Program-made: the position numbers and the translations under genes
DNA from: Sphingomonas sp. TREG-RG-20F-R18-01
GTDB lineage: Bacteria > Pseudomonadota > Alphaproteobacteria > Sphingomonadales > Sphingomonadaceae
NCBI RefSeq assembly: GCF_022662475.1
Contig: NZ_JAKNQQ010000004.1
Span: 248,001-312,000, forward strand
Reading direction: 5' to 3'
DNA length: 64,000 bases
The notes under the pieces: model-generated
What the model was told of the DNA's origin: nothing
Databases searched by the model: none
What the model saw: only the letters and a program-made list of their open reading frames with translations
In this document: in pieces, positions 57,150 through 64,000 of the stretch
Layout: every line of letters starts with the position of its first letter
Position numbering within the stretch: the first letter of the stretch is position 1

Positions 57150-58123
57150 GCGGCAAAGGCGTCCGAAGAGGGGGCGTCGGCGGTCAGTCTGTCCCACAAT
57201 GCGTCGGGGATCGGCCACCGGGCATAGCGGAGGGTTGCCTCGACCTGATCACGCCCGACGAGGCCGGGGATGACGCTGCCGACGACGGCATGGCGCAACG
57301 GGAATTGCAGGGCCGCCGCCGCGAGCGGGACGTCGAACGCACGACACGCCTGTTCCAGCGCCGCGACCCGCGCCACGACCAGCGCCGGCGGGGGGGCGTA
57401 GTTGAAATGGCGCGCCTGCGCGCTGCCTTCCACGAGGATCCCGCTGTTGTACGGTCCGCCGATCACCAGCCGCGTTCCGGCGCGTTCGCACCGTTCGATC
57501 AGCGCGACGGCGCCGTCCTGTTCGAGCAACGTGTAGCGGCCGGCCAGCAGGATCAGGTCGAGGTCGGCGGAGTCGAGCAACTGGTGACAGACCGCCACTT
57601 CGTTGACGCCGATCCCGATCGCACCGATGTCGCCAGCGTCGCGCAACTCGCGCAATGCCGGGTAGCCGCCGTCCAGGAACGCAGCCAGATGGCGCGCGGC
57701 ATCGTCCCCGTGCGTTTCCTCGCCCAGGTCGTGCGCGAACAGCACGTCGATCCGGTCACGCCGGAGGCGCGTGCGACTTGCGCTGTAACTGCGCAGCACC
57801 GCATCGCGCGTATAGTCGAAAACCGGCTCGAGCGGGGGGGCGTCGACGAAGCCGTGCCGCTCGTGATCGGTGCTGCCGGTCGGTTCCAGCAAGCGCCCGA
57901 CCTTGGTCGATACCAGCGCGCGCGCGTCCGGGTCGTGCGCCGCCAGCGCCGCGCCGAGACGGCTTTCGGCGAGACCGAACCCATAATGAGGCGCAACGTC
58001 GAAATAGCCGATCCCGGCGTCGAGCGCCGCCGCGACGGTGTCGGTTGCCACCGCATCGTCGACGCGCCGATACAGGTTGCCGATCCCGGCGCAGCCCATG
58101 CCGATCGGGGGTAGGTCGATCAT
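57146..58123 (-). CDS. Aldo/keto reductase (probable L-fucose 1-dehydrogenase)
   Basis: 325 residues. The AKR tetrad is seen as FDVAPHYGFGLAESRLG (Asp, Tyr), VSTKVGRLL (Lys) and DVLFAHDLGEE (His). The family contains D-threo-aldose 1-dehydrogenases and L-fucose dehydrogenases, which oxidise the sugar to its 1,5-lactone with NAD(P). It is the first enzyme of the pathway here. It lies between the permease and UxaA-N with 4-bp overlaps at both ends. Confidence 0.88.
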   Translation of the reverse strand: MIDLPPIGMGCAGIGNLYRRVDDAVATDTVAAALDAGIGYFDVAPHYGFGLAESRLGAALAAHDPDARALVSTKVGRLLEPTGSTDHERHGFVDAPPLEPVFDYTRDAVLRSYSASRTRLRRDRIDVLFAHDLGEETHGDDAARHLAAFLDGGYPALRELRDAGDIGAIGIGVNEVAVCHQLLDSADLDLILLAGRYTLLEQDGAVALIERCERAGTRLVIGGPYNSGILVEGSAQARHFNYAPPPALVVARVAALEQACRAFDVPLAAAALQFPLRHAVVGSVIPGLVGRDQVEATLRYARWPIPDALWDRLTADAPSSDAFAA

Positions 58124-59346
58124 GCGGGCCTCCGCAGATGAAACAGGCCGAACGCCAGCACGACGACGAAGCATCCCGCAGGAACGATCATGGCGCGCAC
58201 GATCGATCCGCTTGCATCGGACACAAGGCCCATCACGGCGGGGAACACCGCGCCGCCGACGATCGCCATGACCAGCAACGCCGACCCAGCCTTGGTCCGC
58301 GCGCCCAGGCCATCGACCGCCTCGGCGAAGATCGTGGGGTACAGGATCGACATGAAGAAGCTGCTCGCGACCAGCGCGAGGACGCCGGGCATGCCACCGA
58401 CGATACTTGCGATCAGGCATAGCAGCGCGGCTATCGTCGCGAACATCGACAGCAGCGGCAGTGGCCGGATCCGACCCATCAGCGCGGCGCCGGCGAAGCG
58501 ACCGATCATGAAGACGATCAGCGAGGCGGTCAGATACCCCGCCGCCTGCGTCGCCGGCGTTCCCGGCAGCGCCGTTTCGACATAGCGGATCAGGAAACTC
58601 CACACGCCCACCTGCGCACCGACGTAGAAGAACTGCGCCAGCACGCCGATCAGGAAGCGCGGCGATCGTAACAGCCAGGCGAAATCGGACGCTGCGCCGA
58701 CCCCGTCCTCGACGTCGGGCCGGGTCGCGATGTCGGGGAAGGGCGCCAGACGGATGAACAGCGCCCATACCAGGACACCGATCCCGATGCAGAGATACGG
58801 GATCTGGACCGCCGCCGCTGCGCTGGCGCGATCGAGTGTCGCATTGTCCGACAGGATGAAGGCGCGACCGATCAGGACTCCGGTGATCGACCCGAGCGGG
58901 TTGAACGCCTGCGCGAAGTTCAGCCGACGGGATGCGGTCTCGGCACTGCCGAGCCGCGCGATCAGCGGATTGGCGGATGTTTCCAGAAAGGCGAGACCAC
59001 TCGCGATGATGAACAGCGCGGCAAGGAACGCGGGGTAGCTCAACGCGCTCGCGGCGGGCCAGAACAGCAGCGCGCCGAGGCCATAAAGGCCAAGCCCGAG
59101 CAACACCGCCGCCCGATAGCCGAACGACCGCATGAACAGCGCGGCAGGGATCGCAAGGCAGAAATAGCCGAGGTAGAAGGCGGACTGGACCAGTCCCGCG
59201 CCGAAATCCCCCAGGCTGAACAGGCCCTTGAAATGCGAGATCAGCACGTCGTTGAGATTGTTCGCGACGCCCCAGAGAAAGAACAGCGCGACGATCAGCA
59301 CGATCGGGAGCTTGAGCGACGCACGCGCGGGAATGGGGCGACTCAC
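58120..59346 (-). CDS. fucP: L-fucose:H+ symporter FucP-like MFS permease
   Basis: 408 residues, twelve membrane helices. The opening LFFLWGVANNLNDVLISHFK is diagnostic for FucP and its close kin: the Asn-Asp residues lie in the sugar path. The middle segment FLETSANPLIARLGS and late SILYPTIFAEAVDGLG also match. It imports L-fucose across the inner membrane. The GTG at 59346 gives a normal FucP length; longer frames upstream are low-complexity and unlike the family. First gene of the ATGA-coupled series. Confidence 0.9.
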   Translation of the reverse strand: MSRPIPARASLKLPIVLIVALFFLWGVANNLNDVLISHFKGLFSLGDFGAGLVQSAFYLGYFCLAIPAALFMRSFGYRAAVLLGLGLYGLGALLFWPAASALSYPAFLAALFIIASGLAFLETSANPLIARLGSAETASRRLNFAQAFNPLGSITGVLIGRAFILSDNATLDRASAAAAVQIPYLCIGIGVLVWALFIRLAPFPDIATRPDVEDGVGAASDFAWLLRSPRFLIGVLAQFFYVGAQVGVWSFLIRYVETALPGTPATQAAGYLTASLIVFMIGRFAGAALMGRIRPLPLLSMFATIAALLCLIASIVGGMPGVLALVASSFFMSILYPTIFAEAVDGLGARTKAGSALLVMAIVGGAVFPAVMGLVSDASGSIVRAMIVPAGCFVVVLAFGLFHLRRPA

Positions 59347-59579
59347 GCGCGCTCTTGCCCGCACGCAGTCCCGGGAGCGGGTGCCGATCGCGTCGCCGAT
59401 GCCGCTGGAAACGGGAAATAGCTCGATCGCATGGGCATTTCGGAATCCCCTCCAGGCTCCAACCGATCCGGATGCGGACCACGAGGGTGTCCCGCGACCC
59501 GACCGGCCTCTTTCGTCCAACCATAAAGCGACAATTTATATATGAACAGCCATTTTCGGCTTGCCGACGGAGCGGCGGG

Positions 59580-60575
59580 TCATCCGTGGAACACGCCCCG
59601 GCTGGCTCCGAACGCAAGGAACAGGTCCGGCCAGGCCGACGCCGGTCTGCTTTTCGGGAGGCGCACGCCGAAACCGTGGCCGCCGCTATCGAAGACGTGC
59701 AATTCCGTCGGTCGTGCCTGTGCCTTCAACGCGGTGAATAGGACGACGCTATTGGCGACGGGTACGAGATCGTCGTCCGCGGCATGCGCCAGGAAGACCG
59801 GTGGCGTGTCCGCGGTGACGCGGGCCTCGACGGAGGCGGCATGGCGCAGTGCGGCCGACGCCACATCCCCCAGCAGTGCATCGCGCGATCCGCCGTGTGA
59901 AAAGGCGGCTTCCATGCTCACCACCGGGTAGATCAGTCCGGCATAATCGGGCCGGGCCGACTGGGTGTCGATCGCGTCGACCGGGGCGTAGCTCTGCTCG
60001 GCATGTCGTGTCGCGAGCGATCCCGCCAGATGTCCGCCGGCCGAAAATCCCAGAACCGCAATCCGTGCGATATCCACGCCGTAGCGGCGCGCGCCTGCCC
60101 GGATCAGCCGCATCGCGCGCTGGGCATCCTGCAACGGTACGAGCTGGCGGTTGTCCCAGCCTTCGCCGGGCAGCCGGTATTGCAGGACGAAGGCGGTAAT
60201 GCCGCGCGCATTGAGCCATGCCGCCTGTTCGAGGCCTTCATTGTCGTAGGAGAGGAAACCGTATCCGCCCCCGGGCATCACCAGCACCGCCGCGCCATTG
60301 GACCTCACGGGACGTTTCACGACGAGGACGGGATGCGCGACGCCACGGACCCAACGATCGGGATGGTGCGCATCCCGGCTTCGCTCCTCGATGCTGGCCG
60401 TGATCGCTTCATGGCGATCGCCCGGTATCGCGTTCGGCCAAAGCGGGACGATCTCGTCGCCAGATCGCACCTGCGCGCCGAGCCCGGAGGACGCGAGCAA
60501 CGTCGGCGCAAGCGAGCACAACGCGGCGGCGCTTGTCAGTACGGTACGGCGGGTCGGTTCGTGAGGGGGCATCAT
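59580..60575 (-). CDS. Secreted alpha/beta hydrolase (carbohydrate esterase-like)
   Basis: 331 residues with a twin-Arg-like signal (TRRTVLTSAAALCSLAP). The fold shows VMPGGGYGFLSYDNEG as oxyanion loop, the nucleophile in LGFSAGGHLAGSL, Asp in HAADDDLVPV and His in DSGGHGFGV. It fits the acetyl-xylan-esterase/BD-FAE type, which removes acetyl or feruloyl groups from glycans. It lies 233 bp upstream of fucP on the same strand; that gap includes an AT-rich stretch (CAATTTATATATGAAC, near 59532) likely to carry the permease promoter. Confidence 0.87.
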   Translation of the reverse strand: MMPPHEPTRRTVLTSAAALCSLAPTLLASSGLGAQVRSGDEIVPLWPNAIPGDRHEAITASIEERSRDAHHPDRWVRGVAHPVLVVKRPVRSNGAAVLVMPGGGYGFLSYDNEGLEQAAWLNARGITAFVLQYRLPGEGWDNRQLVPLQDAQRAMRLIRAGARRYGVDIARIAVLGFSAGGHLAGSLATRHAEQSYAPVDAIDTQSARPDYAGLIYPVVSMEAAFSHGGSRDALLGDVASAALRHAASVEARVTADTPPVFLAHAADDDLVPVANSVVLFTALKAQARPTELHVFDSGGHGFGVRLPKSRPASAWPDLFLAFGASRGVFHG

Positions 60576-60655
60576 GGAGCCTTTCAATACAGCCGGGGGC
60601 GGCGGTCCGGTGATCGATGCGTCATCATGCCGTTTTCCGCGGGGGTTACAATTGC

Positions 60656-60694
60656 GCCAAAGAAAAGCCCGCCGTCTCGAAGGAGACGACGGGC
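60656..60694 (-). terminator. Factor-independent terminator
   Basis: On the minus strand GCCCGTCGTCTC and GAGACGGCGGGC form a 12-bp stem with one G-U pair and a CTTC loop, followed by TTTTCTTT. It ends the small hypothetical gene at 60724. Confidence 0.88.
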
Positions 60695-60723
60695 GTTTGA
60701 TCGTTGCGACGGTATCGCCGGGA

Positions 60724-61104
60724 TCAGTTCTTCTTGCGTGCCCGCTTCGGTGCGGCGGCGGCGGCGGTGTCTTCTTCCTCTTCGGGCGAGTCCTCACCCG
60801 CTTCGGTCAGCGCCTCGCCCAGCGCCTTCAGCTTTTCCTGCGAGGAATCGGCCTTGTCGGCGATCTTGGTCGTTGCAGCACCGAGACGATGGAGCAGGGC
60901 GTGGACGCGATCCGCATCCGGTTCGTCCCGCTCCAGCTGCTTGCGCAAGGATGCCAGATCGCGCAGGATGCCCTTGGCCCCGGACGTGTCGATATCCACC
61001 AGCGCGGCTTCCCAATCCTCGACCATGTCGGCGCCCTTGGTGGGCTTGGTCGTCTCAAGACCGCGATTGATCGCGTTCATCGTACCGGCGAATTTAACGG
61101 CCAT
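60724..61104 (-). CDS. Hypothetical protein with charged C-terminus
   Basis: 126 residues, mostly helical: FAGTMNAINRGLETTKPTKG, LVDIDTSGAKGILRDLASLR, then an acidic stretch (GEDSPEEEEDTAAAAA) and a basic end (PKRARKKN). No signal peptide or membrane helix. GGAG precedes the ATG at 61104. It has its own terminator and looks monocistronic. No function assigned. Confidence 0.72.
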   Translation of the reverse strand: MAVKFAGTMNAINRGLETTKPTKGADMVEDWEAALVDIDTSGAKGILRDLASLRKQLERDEPDADRVHALLHRLGAATTKIADKADSSQEKLKALGEALTEAGEDSPEEEEDTAAAAAPKRARKKN

Positions 61105-61251
61105 GTTCCATCTCCGAATTGCCTGTGTGGTGGCGATCGGGGAAACGTCGGGAGGCTTGCTAAATGTCCGCGCAGCGAGCGGGCTAATGCACTGATACGG
61201 ATCAACCCGATCCGATCGGTGCACGAGTACCCGCTCGGCACGCTTATCCGG

Positions 61252-62664
61252 TCAGGCGTCGCGCAGCCCCACGCCGATGCTCGCGCGGGCCTGCTCGGCC
61301 TCGTTCGACACGACCGGATAGGCGCAATAGTCCGCCGCATAATAGGCGCTCGGCCGATGATTGCCCGACCAGCCGATTCCCCCGAACGGCGCGCCCGACG
61401 ACGCCCCGTTGGTCGGCTTGTTCCAGTTGACGATCCCGGCCCGCGCATTTGCCCAGAACTGGTCGTACAGCTTGGGGTTCTGGCTGAGCAGGGAGGCGGA
61501 CAGGCCGTAGCGCGTGTTGTTCGCCTCCACGATCGCATCCTCGAAACTCGACTTTCGGATCACCTGCAGGATCGGCCCGAACAGTTCGACGTCGGGCCGG
61601 TCGTTCATCTCGGTCGTGTCGATCAGCGCGGGGCGAAGGAACGGTCGATCGAGCACGGGCCGTTCGAGATGGCGGATCGCGCGTCCGCCGCGCATCATTA
61701 GCTCGAGAAAGCTCTCGGTCAGCATGTCGGCTGCCTGATTGTCTATCACCGGGCCCATGAACGGGGCGGGGCTCGCATGCGGTTCATCGACGATGATCCG
61801 GCTGACGAGCTTGGTAACTTCGTCCAGCAACGGGTCGTAGAGCTTCTCGTCGACGATCAGCCGCCGCGCGGCGGTGCAGCGCTGGCCGGCGCTGGTGAAG
61901 GCCGACTGGACGATCAGGACCGCGGCGGCATGCAGATCCGGCGAGTCCCACACGATGATCGGGTTGTTGCCGCCCATCTCGAGCGCGAGGATTTTCTCGG
62001 GCCGGGTGGCGAAGGCGCGGTTGAGCGCGATCCCCGTCGGCGCGGAGCCGGTGAACAGCAGTCCGTCGATCCCGTCATGCGCGGCAAGCGCCTTGCCCTC
62101 GTCCGCGCCACCGATCAGCAGGCGGATACAACCGGCGGGCACGCCGCCGGCACGAAAGCAGTCGACCAGGAACGCGCCGGTCGCGGGCGTCTTTTCGGAC
62201 GGCTTGAACACCACGGCGTTCCCCGCGAGCAGCGCCGGGACGATGTGCCCGTTGGGCAGATGTGCAGGGAAATTGTAGGGGCCCAGCACCGCGAGCACGC
62301 CGTGTGGCTTGTGCCGGAGCGCCATCCGCCCGGTCATCTGCGTATCGAGCCGACGTTGCGGCGTGCGGTCGGCATACGCCGTCACCGAGATGTCGACTTT
62401 GGCGATGACCGATTCGACTTCGGTCCGCGCCTCCCACAAGGGCTTGCCGGTCTCGCGCGCGATCAGGTCGGCAAAGGCGTCCGCCCGGGCACGCACGACA
62501 TTGGCGACCCGGCGCAACGTCTCGATGCGGTTGGTGAGCGGTTGCGCCGCCCAGATCGGCCAGCCCGCGCGCGCGGCGGCAACTTCGGCATCGGCATCGC
62601 CGGTCGCGCCTTGCCACAACAGGGCACCGGTCGCGGGTTCGTAGGAAAGCAGGTCACTCGACAT
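61252..62664 (-). CDS. astD: Succinylglutamate-semialdehyde dehydrogenase
   Basis: 470 residues, aldehyde dehydrogenase fold. Catalytic Cys263 lies in SAGQRCTAARR and Glu229 in LALEMGGNNP. The FPAHLPNGHIVPALLAGN segment and the C-terminal FGGIGWSGNHRPSAYYAADY are typical of AstD. It converts N-succinylglutamate semialdehyde to N-succinylglutamate in the arginine succinyltransferase pathway. Other ast genes are not in the window. It sits 50 bp after the SelO gene on the same strand. Confidence 0.93.
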   Translation of the reverse strand: MSSDLLSYEPATGALLWQGATGDADAEVAAARAGWPIWAAQPLTNRIETLRRVANVVRARADAFADLIARETGKPLWEARTEVESVIAKVDISVTAYADRTPQRRLDTQMTGRMALRHKPHGVLAVLGPYNFPAHLPNGHIVPALLAGNAVVFKPSEKTPATGAFLVDCFRAGGVPAGCIRLLIGGADEGKALAAHDGIDGLLFTGSAPTGIALNRAFATRPEKILALEMGGNNPIIVWDSPDLHAAAVLIVQSAFTSAGQRCTAARRLIVDEKLYDPLLDEVTKLVSRIIVDEPHASPAPFMGPVIDNQAADMLTESFLELMMRGGRAIRHLERPVLDRPFLRPALIDTTEMNDRPDVELFGPILQVIRKSSFEDAIVEANNTRYGLSASLLSQNPKLYDQFWANARAGIVNWNKPTNGASSGAPFGGIGWSGNHRPSAYYAADYCAYPVVSNEAEQARASIGVGLRDA

Positions 62665-62714
62665 GGTACGGTCTTGCCTCAGAATGCTGCGATAATCCAC
62701 TTCACAGACGCGGA

Positions 62715-64000
62715 TCAGTCGGCGAGCGCTTCGCCCATATGACGGATTGCCGCGATCTTGGCATGGAATGGTGCCCAGTCGTCGCGCTGGTCGATCGCCG
62801 ACCAGATCGCCTCGACCTCGTCGATCAGCATCGAACACGGTGCGCCGGACCAATAGGCATGATCGCGGGGCTTGCGCGCTGTATAGCCGACCAGAGCGGC
62901 TCGAGCCGCCGCGAAGGCGTCGTCCGCGGGTACGGTCCCGCCAAAGGCGTCGAAGAAGAAGCGGTCGATGCCGATCCCGCTCTGTGTCATCCCCTGTTCG
63001 ATCGCCTGGATCAGCGCGCGGTCGCGCGTCGAATCCCGCGGGACCACGCCCACCCGCCACAAAATCGCCTCGGACACCGCGCGCTGATAGCGTTCCGGGA
63101 AGGTTTCGAGAATGTCGATCAGCGGCTGCGCCTCGCTGACGGTGCGCAGCGCGACCGCAAGCTGCATCGCGTTCCAGTGGATCGCCTCGGGCTGGCGACC
63201 GAACGCGTAGAGCCCGGCATGGTCGAAATAGGCGGCGGTGAAGGCCGGGTCCCAGGTGGGGGCCCAGCGCCACGGTCCGTAATCGAAACTCTCGCCGGTC
63301 ACGTTGATGTTGTCGGTGTTGAGCACGCCGTGGACGAACCCCGCGGCCATATAGCTTGCCGCCAGCGTGGCCGTCCGCCCGACGACGCGATCGAGCAGCC
63401 GGGCGGCCGCATCGTCGCCTGGTTCCTCGCCATACAGGTTGCGCAGGACATAGCCGACCAGGCGCGTCATGTTGTCGGCATCGCGGTCGTAGGCAAGCCG
63501 CTGGAACGTGCCGATGCGGATATGGCTATGGCTCAGGCGGACGAGCACCGCCGCGCGCGTCGGCGACGGCTCGTCGTTGCGCTCGAGCTGTTCGCCGGTT
63601 TCGATCAGCGAGAAACTGCGCGATGTCGGCACGCCCAGCGCTTCCAGCATTTCGGTCGCGAGAACCTCGCGCATGCCGCCCTTGAGCGTCAGCCTCCCAT
63701 CGCCGAAGCGGCTCCACGGCGTCGTGCCCGACCCTTTGGTCGCGAGGTCCATCAATCGGTCGCCGGTGTCGCGCAGCTGTGCGAACAGGAAGCCGCGGCC
63801 GTCGCCGATCTCGGGATTGTAGTTGCGGAACTGGTGCCCGTGGTAGCGCAGCGCCAGCGGCTCGACGAGGCTGCCCGGCATAGGCTCGAATCGTCCGAAA
63901 TGCTCGATCCACTCGCCCCCGCCGAGTGTTTCCAGCCCGACCTCGGCAGCGGCGCGATCGTTCCGAAAACGCAAGTGCGTTTCGGGGAAATTCGCTGGCG
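62715..64000 (-). CDS. selO: SelO/YdiU protein adenylyltransferase (5' end outside window)
   Basis: Pseudokinase-fold enzyme that transfers AMP to Ser, Thr or Tyr of proteins. The visible frame begins ANFPETHLRFRNDRAA at the right edge, where the family has FP-H-LRYRND, so the true start is off the window and about 60-80 residues may be missing. Hallmarks: GHQFRNYNPEIGDGRGFL, KGSGTTPWSRFGDGRLTLKG, and HGVLNTDNINVTGESFDYGP which contains the metal-binding residues. The C-terminus is complete. Confidence 0.93.
   Translation of the reverse strand, partial: PANFPETHLRFRNDRAAAEVGLETLGGGEWIEHFGRFEPMPGSLVEPLALRYHGHQFRNYNPEIGDGRGFLFAQLRDTGDRLMDLATKGSGTTPWSRFGDGRLTLKGGMREVLATEMLEALGVPTSRSFSLIETGEQLERNDEPSPTRAAVLVRLSHSHIRIGTFQRLAYDRDADNMTRLVGYVLRNLYGEEPGDDAAARLLDRVVGRTATLAASYMAAGFVHGVLNTDNINVTGESFDYGPWRWAPTWDPAFTAAYFDHAGLYAFGRQPEAIHWNAMQLAVALRTVSEAQPLIDILETFPERYQRAVSEAILWRVGVVPRDSTRDRALIQAIEQGMTQSGIGIDRFFFDAFGGTVPADDAFAAARAALVGYTARKPRDHAYWSGAPCSMLIDEVEAIWSAIDQRDDWAPFHAKIAAIRHMGEALAD

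Overview
The window is high-GC, densely coded DNA that looks like a chromosome of a sphingomonad (Alphaproteobacteria, Sphingomonadales). This is an inference from gene content: a TrcR/DUF1013 regulator, a UrcA-family protein, a DUF1192 protein beside a quinone oxidoreductase, MetZ, a GTA-type holin, a carbohydrate TonB-dependent receptor, and many GC-rich intergenic palindromes of the type common in this group. No rRNA, tRNA, CRISPR array or insertion sequence was recognised.

Region 1 (1-31.8 kb) is mostly housekeeping and signalling. It opens with the 5' part of a MASE1/multi-PAS histidine kinase (minus strand, running off the left edge). A two-gene lysis cassette follows (GH108 muramidase plus GTA-type holin), then an S9 peptidase, a SleB-like wall hydrolase and a large M16 peptidase. 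After a 213-bp triple repeat come tgt, trcR, a ParDE toxin-antitoxin pair, a GT4 glycosyltransferase with an LpxH-like phosphoesterase, GST, an acyl-CoA ligase, a membrane diguanylate cyclase, ClpA, a PMT-family glycosyltransferase, MetZ, ApaG, a LysR regulator, a HAD phosphatase and an unusual soluble chemoreceptor-like protein.

Region 2 (32-49 kb) is a sugar-polymer utilisation locus. A PAS-GGDEF diguanylate cyclase is divergent from a plus-strand run: GH92, GH2, TonB-dependent receptor, GH43, second GH92, GH125 exo-alpha-1,6-mannosidase. A convergent ROK repressor and a ROK hexokinase (fructokinase/mannokinase type) complete it. The enzyme set points to alpha-mannosides such as N-glycans or yeast-type mannan. 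The receptor would import oligosaccharides, the exo-mannosidases would trim them and the kinase would phosphorylate the hexose. The GH125 gene carries an in-frame amber codon 24 codons before its natural end.

Region 3 (49-60.6 kb) is a minus-strand operon for non-phosphorylative catabolism of a 6-deoxyhexose, most likely L-fucose. Its order is FucP permease, aldo/keto reductase, split altronate-dehydratase-type pair (UxaA-N and UxaA-C), SDR, FAH-family hydrolase, mutarotase, L-lactate dehydrogenase and a GH31 glycosidase, with an IclR regulator at the end. The expected products are pyruvate and L-lactate, and LldD would turn the lactate into pyruvate. No lactonase and no enolase-type fuconate dehydratase is present in the window; the UxaA pair probably fills the dehydratase role. 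An esterase lies upstream of the permease.

Region 4 (60.7-64 kb) holds a small hypothetical protein, AstD of the arginine succinyltransferase pathway, and most of SelO, which runs off the right edge.
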